A stretch of DNA of 64,000 nucleotides. Origin: JAHKLT01 sp046197865 (GTDB lineage: Archaea; Methanobacteriota; Methanobacteria; Methanobacteriales; Methanobacteriaceae). The stretch lies in assembly GCF_046197865.1 (NCBI RefSeq), contig NZ_CP166990.1, positions 744,001 to 808,000 on the forward strand, read 5' to 3'. Positions within the stretch are counted from its first letter, which is position 1; each line of letters opens with the position of its first letter. The notes below the pieces were generated by a model. It saw only the letters and a list, made by a program, of their open reading frames with translations. It had not been told where the DNA came from and did no database searches. Shown here one piece after another: positions 26,927 through 34,690 of this stretch. The translations under genes were made by a program, and so were the position numbers.

Positions 26927-27475
26927 CTATTCTGTTTGAATAGCTAAACATAATTTACATACTGCATTAGGATTATCGTTTTGATTATCTTTAACAGGAC
27001 AATAATAAATTCCATTTTTTTCTTCTACTTTTAAATTTCCAGGAAATGGAGTTCCAACAGGATGTATAGGTTCTTCTAAAATATAAGTTGAATAAAAAGA
27101 GCATAATGCATAAATTAATGGAAATCTACTTTTTTTTCTTTCTTCATTTTTATCTTTATTAAATTGTTTTTTTAATAAATCTGTAGATTCTTCAAATTCT
27201 TCTTGATTTATACTGTTAGTGTATATGTTGTTGTTTTCACTAATATCTTTTACACGCATGATGAAGTATTTTATATATACTTCTAAGAATTGGTCACGAT
27301 ATTGTACTTGAATATATTTTCCATCTTCCTTTAAAAGAGTAGAAGCATTCATTAAATCAAAGACAGAAATAGTTTTAGAATATTTTTTTAAAACTTTAAG
27401 TAAATCTTCCTGTAAGATAGATTTTTTTTTACTTAAATTTTCAAGATCTGTGAAAATTTCATCATCATTAACCAT
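26927..27475 (-). CDS. UPF0305 / DUF2115 family protein
   Basis: The 182-residue protein has the strongly conserved C-terminal half of the methanogen family UPF0305 (DUF2115): FPLIYALCSFYSTYILEEP, then HPVGTPFPGNLKVEEKNGIYY, and CPVKDNQNDNPNAVCKLC. The last part holds Cys residues (YYCPVKD and CKLC) that could bind a metal. Function is unknown; the family is confined to methanogens as far as I recall. The N-terminal half is helical and poorly conserved. It is convergent with the glutamate synthase operon, with only three bases between stops. Confidence 0.85.
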   Translation of the reverse strand: MVNDDEIFTDLENLSKKKSILQEDLLKVLKKYSKTISVFDLMNASTLLKEDGKYIQVQYRDQFLEVYIKYFIMRVKDISENNNIYTNSINQEEFEESTDLLKKQFNKDKNEERKKSRFPLIYALCSFYSTYILEEPIHPVGTPFPGNLKVEEKNGIYYCPVKDNQNDNPNAVCKLCLAIQTE

Positions 27476-27676
27476 AAATTATATGTTCTTTTTTAAATTT
27501 AATAAATTTTTTCAATTGGAGAAATTTAGGTTATGTTCAATTATTTATCTTATTTTTTAAATTAATTTTATTAATTCACCTAAATTTTTAAATATAACTG
27601 CAATAAAAAATAGAAAACTTAAATAAGCACTTTGTAAAATATAGTATTGTAGAAAACATATGTTTCTATAAAATTT
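27476..27676. other. AT-rich intergenic stretch upstream of the structured locus
   Basis: No gene is seen. TATA-like strings at about 27588, 27615 and 27667 could promote the structured locus at 27677-27801. The choice among them decides whether the GGAGGTG at 27677 is in the transcript. Confidence 0.4.
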
Positions 27677-27688
27677 GGAGGTGTAAAA

Positions 27689-27763
27689 ATAATTAAAAAA
27701 AATCTGTTAGAGATTCTGAGTATAATAAAGCTGACACTTGAAATACTCAGAAATCTCATATAG
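27689..27763 (+). CDS. Possible 24-codon amphipathic peptide with ATA or ATT start
   Basis: GGAGGTG at 27677-27683 is the best ribosome binding site in this gap. Seven bases after its GGAGG core an ATA (27689) opens a frame, followed by ATT (27692), that would read IIKKNLLEILSIIKLTLEIL plus RNLI and stop at TAG 27761-27763. The peptide would be an amphipathic helix with an internal near-repeat LEILS / LEILR. No ATG, GTG or TTG is in frame. The same spacing to ATA is seen for the acyl-CoA ligase at 21127. Coding is doubtful because the same bases fold into a long RNA hairpin; see the overlapping RNA entry. Confidence 0.3.
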   Translation: MIKKNLLEILSIIKLTLEILRNLI

Positions 27764-27801
27764 AAAATAGAGGGAAACCTCTATTTATTCTATTACAGAT
27801 T
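27701..27801 (+). ncRNA. Structured RNA, three-way junction, unknown class
   Basis: Three helices fit together. P1 pairs AATCTGT (27701-27707) with ACAGATT (27795-27801). P2 is a 14-bp stem, GAGATTCTGAGTAT (27710-27723) with 27743-27757, broken only by one bulged A (27751), and has a 19-base loop. P3 is a hairpin 27762-27791 with an AATAGAGG stem closed by a GAAA tetraloop and a T-rich 3' side. A TATA-like TATAAAATT at 27667 is about 27 bases upstream of 27695, right for an RNA that starts near 27695-27700. I checked the fold against tRNA, 5S, SRP RNA, RNase P and hammerhead cores and none fits. An alternative reading is a small peptide mRNA (27689-27763) with P3 as terminator. Confidence 0.4.
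27762..27791 (+). terminator. Hairpin with GAAA loop, possible intrinsic terminator
   Basis: AATAGAGG (27766-27773) pairs with CCTCTATT (27778-27785) around GAAA, extended after a two-base bulge by AGAA/TTCT. The 3' arm is T-rich. It directly follows the TAG of the putative peptide and could end that transcript, or be helix P3 of the RNA. Confidence 0.4.
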
Positions 27802-27927
27802 AAAATTATATAATTAATATTATATAAATTTTGTTGATTTTTTAAAACACTTCCATTTTTTTTTTAAATCATAATATTTAATAAAGCTTAAAATTAATAA
27901 TTTAATATATAATTATTTTCGATTCTC

Positions 27928-28392
27928 ATGATAACAATTACTAAAAAAGAAGAATTAGTTTTAAATCAAATAAAAATATTTAATTTTGAATTTGATGATG
28001 GTATTCCTGAAAATATTTTAAAAGAAGAACTTGGAATATATGAACATGAATTAAATGAAATATTAAATGTTTTAAAAGAAAAAGAATTAATTTCATATGA
28101 AATGAATAGGGTTAAATTATCGGATAATGAAGCTATTATTAATGCAGTAGACTCACAACTTGATGTTAAAAATGCAGAACTAGATAAAAAAGAAAAAGAT
28201 TCTTTAGAAATTATTCAAGGAATAGTCAATGAAGATAATACCGTTCCTAGATATATATTAGAAGGAAATTTACTCTATGGAGATTTGAAATTAACTAATT
28301 TTAGAATGTATCATATTATTTTATCATTAGAAAATAAAGGATTATTAAAAAAGATTAGTAAAAATGATGGAGAATATTATTTATTACTTTAA
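27928..28392 (+). CDS. Protein with two winged-helix-like halves, unknown function
   Basis: The 154-residue protein is not recognised. Both halves show a helix-turn-helix-like pattern ending in a wing: residues about 5-55 (EELVLNQIKIFNFEF to ELISYEMNRVKLSD) and about 92-154 (DSLEIIQGIVNEDNTVPRYI to GLLKKISKNDGEYYLLL). This suggests an archaeal DNA-binding regulator, but no residue proves it. TAATATATAATTATT at about 27900 is 25 bases upstream of ATG 27928, and no ribosome binding site is present, so the transcript is probably leaderless. It lies between the structured locus and nikR. Confidence 0.65.
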   Translation: MITITKKEELVLNQIKIFNFEFDDGIPENILKEELGIYEHELNEILNVLKEKELISYEMNRVKLSDNEAIINAVDSQLDVKNAELDKKEKDSLEIIQGIVNEDNTVPRYILEGNLLYGDLKLTNFRMYHIILSLENKGLLKKISKNDGEYYLLL

Positions 28393-28561
28393 TTTATACT
28401 AATTTTTTTACTTAAAAATCATATTTTTATTCTTACATTTTTTATTAAAGTATTAATAATATTTAAATTAATAATAACATTTATATATTTCAAATTTAAA
28501 ATTATTATCTATAAAAGATTTATATTAAAATATTAAATTTTATTTAAAGGATTTTTTTATT

Positions 28562-28981
28562 ATGATAAGAATAAGTATGTCTCTTCCAAAAAAATTATTA
28601 GCTGATTTTGATGAAGTTTTAAAAGAAAGAGGATATCAATCACGTTCTAAAGGAATTCGTGATGCTCTTCAAGACTACATTGTAAGATATCAGTGGATGA
28701 ATGAAATGGAAGGAGAAAGAATAGGTATTGTCACAATTATTTATGATCATCACTATACAGGAGTTATGGAAAATTTAGCAGAAATCCAACATAACTTTAG
28801 AAATGAAATTAACACTAGTATGCACATTCATATGACTAAAAAATACTGTATGGAAATTATTGTAGTTAATGGGGACATCAATGATATTAGGGAATTAACA
28901 GAAAAAATGATGAGACTCAAAGGAGTAGAACATGTAAAACTCACCAGTACTGCAAATGGTGAGGATATAAGAGAATCTTAA
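28562..28981 (+). CDS. nikR: Nickel-responsive regulator NikR
   Basis: NikR represses nickel uptake genes when nickel is plentiful. The 139-residue protein has an N-terminal ribbon-helix-helix (MIRISMSLPKKLLADFDEVL, then GYQSRSKGIRDALQDYI) and a C-terminal ACT-like domain with the nickel ligands in DHHYTGVME, QHNFRNE, MHIHMTKKYCME. The pattern of His residues and the late Cys matches NikR proteins. Methanogens need nickel for hydrogenases, methyl-CoM reductase and CO dehydrogenase. The next genes are a methyltransferase (3 bp away) and a NiFe-hydrogenase maturation protease, so the context is nickel metabolism. No nickel transporter is in the window. Confidence 0.93.
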   Translation: MIRISMSLPKKLLADFDEVLKERGYQSRSKGIRDALQDYIVRYQWMNEMEGERIGIVTIIYDHHYTGVMENLAEIQHNFRNEINTSMHIHMTKKYCMEIIVVNGDINDIRELTEKMMRLKGVEHVKLTSTANGEDIRES

Positions 28982-28984
28982 TCT

Positions 28985-29776
28985 ATGAAATTTTTAACTA
29001 CTCATTATCATTTTAACCTTTTAAATGATAATGATAGACTTTCTTCTTTTTATGAAGCAATCAATGACTTTTTTTTATTAAATAATTCCGATGACCTAAA
29101 TATTTTAGATATTGGTTGTGGTTCTGGAATATTATCTTATTTTATAGCTTGTAATACAAATTCTAATATAATAGCTATTGAAAAAGATAAAAAAACTTAT
29201 GAAACTGCAAAAGAAAATCTTAAAAACTTTAAAAACATTGAAATACTTAACTTAGATATTTTAGACTTTAAAAGTGATGTTAAATTTGATTTAATTATAT
29301 GTGAAATGTTAGATACTGCTTTAATTGATGAAGAGGAAGTACTTGCATTAAATCATATTCATGAAAATTTAAAAGAATCTTCTAAAATTATTCCAGAAGG
29401 TATTATAAATATAGCTGAATTAGCTTATACAAACAGAGAATATATTCATAATGAAGATGATTCTATTAAAAATAGCTATGAAATATTATCAAAAGCTATT
29501 AATTATTCTAATTATAATTTTTCAAGTAATATTAATCCAAAGTTTCAAAGTTCTCTAGAATTTACTGTTTGTAAAAATTCTAAAATTAATTCAATTAAAA
29601 TTACAACTTTTACAAAACTTTCTAAAAATATAATTTGTGGACCAACTCCAATGCTTAATCCTCCATTATTTATTCCAATTGATGAGATTAATGTTCTAAA
29701 AGGAGATAAAATAGCTATTGATTTAGAATATATTATGGGTCAAGGACTTGAAACAATTAAAACTAATTTAAGGTGA
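28985..29776 (+). CDS. SAM-dependent methyltransferase, PRMT-like (COG4076 type)
   Basis: A 263-residue protein with methyltransferase motif I ILDIGCGSGILSYFIA (about residues 37-52), the acidic end of strand 2 in NIIAIEKD, and LDLIICEMLDTALIDEEE at motif IV. The glutamate in CEMLDTALIDEE and the absence of NPPY resemble protein arginine methyltransferase-like enzymes of archaea, previously labelled predicted RNA methylase. Substrate unknown. It overlaps nothing upstream (3 bp after nikR), and its TGA lies inside the GGTGATTTT ribosome binding site of the next gene. Co-transcription with nikR and the hydrogenase protease is likely. Confidence 0.8.
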   Translation: MKFLTTHYHFNLLNDNDRLSSFYEAINDFFLLNNSDDLNILDIGCGSGILSYFIACNTNSNIIAIEKDKKTYETAKENLKNFKNIEILNLDILDFKSDVKFDLIICEMLDTALIDEEEVLALNHIHENLKESSKIIPEGIINIAELAYTNREYIHNEDDSIKNSYEILSKAINYSNYNFSSNINPKFQSSLEFTVCKNSKINSIKITTFTKLSKNIICGPTPMLNPPLFIPIDEINVLKGDKIAIDLEYIMGQGLETIKTNLR

Positions 29777-29783
29777 TTTTATT
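29772..29783 (+). promoter_or_regulatory. GGTGATTTT ribosome binding site followed by ATT
   Basis: The same GGTGATTTT string precedes ATG 24747, and close variants precede 31458 and 18353. Here the codon in the start position is ATT (29781-29783), with a second ATT next. The upstream gene's stop TGA is embedded in the site. Confidence 0.6.
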
Positions 29784-30254
29784 ATTAAAGAAGAATTAAC
29801 TTTATTTTTAAAAGATTTTGATAAATTAATTATTATGGGTGTTGGAAATTCCTTAAAAAGTGATGATGGTTTAGGTCCATATATTATAGAAAAGTTAGGT
29901 GATTTAACTTCTAATAACTTAGTTTTAATTAATGGTTCTACTGCACCTGAGAACTTTACAGGTCTTATAAAACGAGAAAACCCAAGTCATATTATTATAA
30001 TTGATGCTACCTTAATGGATAAGACTCCAGGACATATTCAAACATTTCATGAAGATGATTTTAAAAATGTTAATATGTCCACTCATGCAATGAGCTTATC
30101 TTATTTAATTAAGTATTTAAAACAATATTCTGATTTTAAAATATTATTTATTGGTATTCAACCTGAAAATTTAGATTTTTCATTTGAACTAACAGAAAAT
30201 GTTGAAAAAAGTTCTCTAAAATTAGTTGATTTAATAAAAAGTTTTTTTATATAA
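29781..30254 (+). CDS. hycI: Hydrogenase maturation protease (HycI type), apparent ATT start
   Basis: These proteases clip the C-terminus of a NiFe-hydrogenase large subunit after nickel insertion. Signature strings are MGVGNSLKSDDGLGPYI with the metal-binding Asp and IIIDATLMDKTPG, and the conserved STHAMSLSYLIKYL with the metal-ligand His; IGIQPENL is also typical. The usual family members begin with about 15-18 residues before GVGN. Here that stretch is present (KEELTLFLKDFDKLII) in the same open frame but lacks any ATG, GTG or TTG. GGTGATTTT at 29772-29780 is directly followed by ATT ATT, exactly where ATG normally stands after this site in the genome. I therefore place the start at ATT 29781; an ATG at 29835 would remove the conserved first strand. 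Confidence 0.85.
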   Translation: MIKEELTLFLKDFDKLIIMGVGNSLKSDDGLGPYIIEKLGDLTSNNLVLINGSTAPENFTGLIKRENPSHIIIIDATLMDKTPGHIQTFHEDDFKNVNMSTHAMSLSYLIKYLKQYSDFKILFIGIQPENLDFSFELTENVEKSSLKLVDLIKSFFI

Positions 30255-30273
30255 GTAACATTAATATTATTTT

Positions 30274-31380
30274 ATGAGAGTTTTATTTATTGGTTCAAGA
30301 TTATTTGATGATGTTTATTATTATTTAAAAGAAAAAAATGTTTATAGTATTTTAACTGAATCTAATAAAGATGCACCACATTTAGATTTAGCTAATGAAT
30401 ATCATATTGTATCAAGAGGAATGGATGAACCTTATAATATAGCGGTATCAGAAAATGTTGATGCAGTTGTCCCACTTATTGGTATTGATCCTCCTTTAAT
30501 GGATGTAGCTATATTTAAAGAAAAACTTGAAAGTGAACATAATATTCCTGTTATTGCATCTGCTACAAGTGTAATTGATATTACATCTGATAAGGCAAAA
30601 ACTAAATCTTTTTTTAATAAACATTCTATTGAAACTCCAATTTATAAAATCATTACAAAAAATAATTTAGATGATTCATTTACTTATCCTTTAGTTTTAA
30701 AACAAGGTGAAGGCCAAGGTGGAAAAGATATAAAAATATGTCATGATTTAGATGACATTAAACAATATTTGGATGAATTTGATAAAGCAATATGTGAAGA
30801 ATTTATTGAAGGATCTGAAGTATCAGTTGAAGTAATAGGTTTTAATGGAGAATATGTTCCTTTAACACCAATTTATAAAGGTGAAACTACTTTAGATGGA
30901 GTTCATCCATTAAATAAAATTAAATATGGTCCATTTGAATCTGAACTAATTACAAATGATGAAATAAAAGAAATAGCTTTTAAAATAGCTAAAAATTTAT
31001 CTGCAGAAGCTATTTGTGAAATTGATTTTATCTTCTCACCTAAAAACTCTAAATTATATGCAATTGAAGTTAATTCAAGACCTAATGGTACACGTTATTT
31101 AACAACTGCTACTTGTGGAATTAGTACATTATTAAAATTAGTTGATATGGCTTGTGGAGATTTTTCAACTTCTAAAACTGCAAATGAAATTAAAAATTAT
31201 TATTCTTGTGAGATTCCAATTGGTAATTTTAATGGAACTAGGCCTAATGAACCTATAAAATCATTTAAAAACAATACTTATGTTGTTCATGGACCTGAAG
31301 GTTATGAAAGGATTACTTTAAGAGCTAATTCAAAAAAAGATTTAAATAATTTAATTTCTTCTTTAAAATTAAATAAATAA
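30274..31380 (+). CDS. ATP-grasp ligase, CarB-like, pseudomurein-cluster type
   Basis: The 368-residue protein has a pre-ATP-grasp Rossmann-like N-terminus (MRVLFIGSRLFDDVYYYL) and an ATP-grasp domain: PLVLKQGEGQGGKDIKI for the ATP lysine and Gly loop, EEFIEGSEVSVEVIGFNGEY, and the Mg-binding end IEVNSRPNGTRYLTTATCG. It resembles the large subunit of carbamoyl phosphate synthetase (CarB-like) but lacks duplication. A CarB-like ATP-grasp gene next to MraY-like and Mur-ligase-like genes is a known arrangement of pseudomurein biosynthesis in Methanobacteriales; a peptide-bond ligase role is thought likely there. The substrate is not readable from sequence. There is no ribosome binding site before ATG 30274, 20 bp after the protease gene. 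Confidence 0.8.
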   Translation: MRVLFIGSRLFDDVYYYLKEKNVYSILTESNKDAPHLDLANEYHIVSRGMDEPYNIAVSENVDAVVPLIGIDPPLMDVAIFKEKLESEHNIPVIASATSVIDITSDKAKTKSFFNKHSIETPIYKIITKNNLDDSFTYPLVLKQGEGQGGKDIKICHDLDDIKQYLDEFDKAICEEFIEGSEVSVEVIGFNGEYVPLTPIYKGETTLDGVHPLNKIKYGPFESELITNDEIKEIAFKIAKNLSAEAICEIDFIFSPKNSKLYAIEVNSRPNGTRYLTTATCGISTLLKLVDMACGDFSTSKTANEIKNYYSCEIPIGNFNGTRPNEPIKSFKNNTYVVHGPEGYERITLRANSKKDLNNLISSLKLNK

Positions 31381-31457
31381 TATTTTCTTATTATTTTTTA
31401 AAAACTTTATATATAATCACTTTTAAAATATATTATTAGTTTATATAAGGTGATTTA

Positions 31458-32522
31458 ATGAATAATACGGATATTTTAATACTATTTTTAATAAGTTTCT
31501 TTTCATCAGTATTTTTTACATACTATATAAAAAGAATATTAGTAAATGCAAGTATAGGTGATAGTCCTATTGTAAGTGAACATAGGCATAAAAAGGGAAC
31601 TCCTACTATGGGAGGAATTGCATTTCTTTTCACACTTTTATTAATCATAGCTATTTATTATAATAATATTCCAATTTTAATTACCTCTTATATTATGGTA
31701 GCTGCAGGGATTATGGGATTAATTGATGATTTGATTGGTCTTAAAGTTAAAGAAGTTCAAAAAGTTGTTAAAAATATTTCAAATCACAATATTTCATTAG
31801 GTCGCCTAACACTTGCTCATGGTGATGAAGCAAGAGCTGCAACTCCAAAGGCAAAAGAAGAAGTAAATCAACTTTTAGCTCAAGGAAAACTTGAACTTAT
31901 TGGTGAAGTTCCAATTAAATATGAAACTGGAGAACTTGAAAAAATCGTAGCACAAGTTATTATTGGTGTATTTTTAGCTTTAACTGGTACTGTTTCAACT
32001 TTAGGAGGTTTTACTTTAGGATTTTTAGCATATCCGATTGTTGTTATAGCTATTTTAGGTGCAATTAATGCTGTTAATTTGATTGATGGTATGGATGGAT
32101 TAGCTGCTGGAATTATAGCTATTGCATCTTTTGCATCATGTCTATTAGGTTACCTTACAGGAAATTTCGATATTATTCTTCCTTTTGCTATTATTTTAGG
32201 TTTATCTTTAGGATTTTTAGTATTTAATAAACATCCTGCTTCTATTTTTATGGGAGATACTGGATCATTTATTTTAGGTGCAGGTTTTGCTGCAGCTGTA
32301 ATGATTTGTGATATTCCTTATTTTGGTGTATTAGCATTAGGTGTTCCAATAGCTTCAGTTATTATTAGTTTAATGCATAGAGCACATATTATTAATTTAC
32401 CTGTTGAACCATTACATCACACTTTAAATTATAAAGGAATGTCTGAGACCACAATTGTATATAGTTATTGGTTAATTACAGCTATTTTATGTATAATTGG
32501 TTTAATTGCATCAATTTTATAG
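31458..32522 (+). CDS. MraY/WecA-type phospho-sugar transferase, pseudomurein precursor synthesis
   Basis: A 354-residue polytopic membrane enzyme with about ten hydrophobic spans that attaches a sugar- or peptide-linked phosphate to undecaprenyl- or polyprenyl-phosphate. Family motifs are HRHKKGTPTMGGIAFLF (substrate loop), GLIDDLIGLK with the Asp-Asp pair, NAVNLIDGMDGLAAGI, and FMGDTGSFILGAGFA; the late His motif is PLHHTLNYKG. A roughly 60-residue hydrophilic insert (VKEVQKVVKNIS to ELEKIVAQV) after the Asp-Asp motif is unusual against bacterial MraY and is seen between membrane spans. Its next neighbour is a Mur-ligase homologue, so lipid-linked pseudomurein precursor formation is the best assignment. 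GGTGATTTA precedes ATG 31458. Confidence 0.87.
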   Translation: MNNTDILILFLISFFSSVFFTYYIKRILVNASIGDSPIVSEHRHKKGTPTMGGIAFLFTLLLIIAIYYNNIPILITSYIMVAAGIMGLIDDLIGLKVKEVQKVVKNISNHNISLGRLTLAHGDEARAATPKAKEEVNQLLAQGKLELIGEVPIKYETGELEKIVAQVIIGVFLALTGTVSTLGGFTLGFLAYPIVVIAILGAINAVNLIDGMDGLAAGIIAIASFASCLLGYLTGNFDIILPFAIILGLSLGFLVFNKHPASIFMGDTGSFILGAGFAAAVMICDIPYFGVLALGVPIASVIISLMHRAHIINLPVEPLHHTLNYKGMSETTIVYSYWLITAILCIIGLIASIL

Positions 32523-32534
32523 ATTTGGTGAATT

Positions 32535-33998
32535 ATGGAAAACACTAGAAACTTTTCTCTTAAAGAATTAGCTAATTCAATTCAAGGTGAAATCTATGGG
32601 TCAGATGATTTTTTCAATGATGAAAATTTTATTGGTAGATTTACAGTTTTAAACGATGCAAATAAAGGTGACATTGTTATAAGGCATTGGATTAATGGTA
32701 AAGGTATTGAAATAGCTAAGGGGAAAAATATTTCTTGTTTAATTACAGAAAATCCTAAAGAAGATGCTCTTGAAGTGGCAGAAAAACTAAATTTTCCATT
32801 AATTGTAACAGATAAAATAGAATTAGCTAATGGTTTTGCTCTTAAATGGACAATTGAAACTTATTCTCCTAATTCTAAAAATATAGCTATTACTGGAACA
32901 AATGGAAAATCTACCTCTTCTCATTTGATTTATCATATCTTAAAAGAATCTAATTTTAAAGTGTTTACCAATACTGATTCGGAATCTGAATTTAATACTT
33001 TAATTGATCCAATTGTTTCTAAATTAATCTCAGATAAAATAAATTCTGAAGGAGACCAAGACTTTTTGGTAATTGAAATTTCAGAAGTTCAAGGATGGTT
33101 AGGTTCTTTAATGAAAAATCATGCGGGGATTATGGCAAATGCTATTAATCCTGATGTTGGTATTGTTACAAACATTGCATTAGATCATATTGGTCTTGTA
33201 AATTCAATTGATGAAGTATTTGATGAAATTTCAGGTTTTGTAAATGCATTAGATAAAGGAACTTTTGTATATAATGGAGATGATGAGTTAGTATTAAAAT
33301 TATTAGATTATAAAAATAAATCTGTAAATAGCTTTCCATTTTCTATGGATAAAAATAAGAACATTAATTTATATTATGATAATGAAGCTATTTTTTATAA
33401 TGATAATTTAGTTTTAAATAAAGAAGAACTTCCATTTCAAAGTAATCATTTTATTCAAAATATTCTAACAGCTATTGCTACATGTATTTCTTTAGATATT
33501 CCAATTAATCAAATTTCAAAAGCTATTAAAAATTATCATTCTTTAAATAGAAGATTTTCTAAATTATCTGATGAACCTTTAATAATTGATGATTTTGCAC
33601 ATAATCCTGATGGAATTAAAGCAACGATTATTGAAACTTCTAAATTAGTTCCTGAAAATGGTAATTTTTATATTATTAATGCTATTAGAGGTTCTAGGGG
33701 AGAAGAACTTAATAAATTTAATGCTGAAGCTATATCTGATGTTGTAACAGATGATTTTCATTTAATTTTAAGTTCAAGTAATGATGTCGTAGATAAATTA
33801 AATTTTGTTGAAGTTAATGAGAAAAATACTTTTTTAAAAGTATTAAATGATAAAAATATTGATTATGTTCATTATGATGAGCTATTTGATGCATTAAATG
33901 AAACTTATTTAAATTCTTCTACCGAAGATGTTATATTACTTATTGGTGCTCAAGGAATGGATCCTGCAGAAGAATTATTAAAAAAAATTATCAAATAA
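32535..33998 (+). CDS. Mur ligase family protein (pseudomurein peptide ligase)
   Basis: The 487-residue protein has the three-part Mur-ligase layout: an N-terminal domain to about 110, an ATPase centre with the P-loop IAITGTNGKSTSSHLIYHIL, the Glu in FLVIEISEVQGWLG and NPDVGIVTNIALDHIGLV, and a C-terminal domain starting at IIDDFAHNPDGIKATI. In bacteria this family adds amino acids to UDP-MurNAc; in Methanobacteriales homologues are assigned to pseudomurein, which has a different, epsilon- and gamma-linked peptide. Which amino acid is added cannot be told. It is 12 bp downstream of the MraY-like gene and surely co-transcribed. Confidence 0.87.
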   Translation: MENTRNFSLKELANSIQGEIYGSDDFFNDENFIGRFTVLNDANKGDIVIRHWINGKGIEIAKGKNISCLITENPKEDALEVAEKLNFPLIVTDKIELANGFALKWTIETYSPNSKNIAITGTNGKSTSSHLIYHILKESNFKVFTNTDSESEFNTLIDPIVSKLISDKINSEGDQDFLVIEISEVQGWLGSLMKNHAGIMANAINPDVGIVTNIALDHIGLVNSIDEVFDEISGFVNALDKGTFVYNGDDELVLKLLDYKNKSVNSFPFSMDKNKNINLYYDNEAIFYNDNLVLNKEELPFQSNHFIQNILTAIATCISLDIPINQISKAIKNYHSLNRRFSKLSDEPLIIDDFAHNPDGIKATIIETSKLVPENGNFYIINAIRGSRGEELNKFNAEAISDVVTDDFHLILSSSNDVVDKLNFVEVNEKNTFLKVLNDKNIDYVHYDELFDALNETYLNSSTEDVILLIGAQGMDPAEELLKKIIK

Positions 33999-34237
33999 AT
34001 TTTTTCAAAAATAGTTATTATTAAATTTAACTAATCATTAATCTTAAAACTTATTAATTATTTTAATTAATTATTATTTTTAAGAATAAATAATTTTTAA
34101 TGATTATATTTTATAAATATAAATTTTTATTTAATTAATTTTTTATTTTTTAAAGGAAATCATTAAATATCATATTAAATAAAAATATCTTTGTATTTTA
34201 TTTAAATAAAATATTAACATGAATTACGAGGAAAATA

Positions 34238-34675
34238 ATGTTTTTTAAAATAAGAAGAGATACTTTAATCATTTTATTACTAGCGTTTATTCTTATTGTT
34301 TCTGGAAGACTCATAACATATGTTGCTTATGCTTCTTCGCCGGAAATTGAACAAGGAGTTCCTATTTCAGGAATCATTATTAAAGGCAACGATATTGTTC
34401 CTATTGATACTATTAGAGCTAATGTTATGCAATCTGGTTTAAGAGATGGTAGTTATATTGATGGGGAGATACTGAAAACTTCGAAAAAAGAGGTGGCCTT
34501 AGATGATGCTATAATAACGGCGCAAGAAATGGCTACGCGATCGACGATTCCCGGAACTTCTATAACACCGATATCTGCTGCTGATGTGCAAGTAGATAGA
34601 GATACTGGTATTGTAACTGTAACAGTTATTGAAGACTTCTCAACAGTTGAATTACAAAATACTACGACTAGATAA
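34238..34675 (+). CDS. Membrane-anchored extracytoplasmic protein, POTRA-like segment
   Basis: Not recognised with certainty. The 145-residue product has one N-terminal membrane anchor (LIILLLAFILIVSGRLITYV) and an outside domain. Within it, GIIIKGNDIVPIDTIRANVM followed by QSGLRDGSYIDG resembles the start of a POTRA fold, which mediates protein contacts in envelopes. A patch at 34338-34560 uses codons rare in the neighbourhood (TCG, CCG, ACG, GCG, CGA), giving it a clearly higher GC than its surroundings. It stands 16 bp before the next exported protein gene and both may form an envelope unit. Confidence 0.65.
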   Translation: MFFKIRRDTLIILLLAFILIVSGRLITYVAYASSPEIEQGVPISGIIIKGNDIVPIDTIRANVMQSGLRDGSYIDGEILKTSKKEVALDDAIITAQEMATRSTIPGTSITPISAADVQVDRDTGIVTVTVIEDFSTVELQNTTTR

Positions 34676-34690
34676 TTAGGAGGATAAATA

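Noticed and set aside
27042..27055. GGAA-N6-TTCC match, GGAAATGGAGTTCC
   Set aside because: It lies inside the coding sequence of the UPF0305 protein (conserved GTPFPG residues) and is not palindromic in its centre, so it is a coding coincidence, not an NrpR operator.
27041..27290. Inverted GAAGTAT / ATACTTC pair within the UPF0305 gene region
   Set aside because: It is inside a coding sequence, spaced irregularly and not related to the operator at 23116.
27701..27801. Hammerhead ribozyme as identity of the three-way junction
   Set aside because: CTGA and GAAA occur, but CUGANGA and the adjoining conserved core are absent and the helices are arranged differently.
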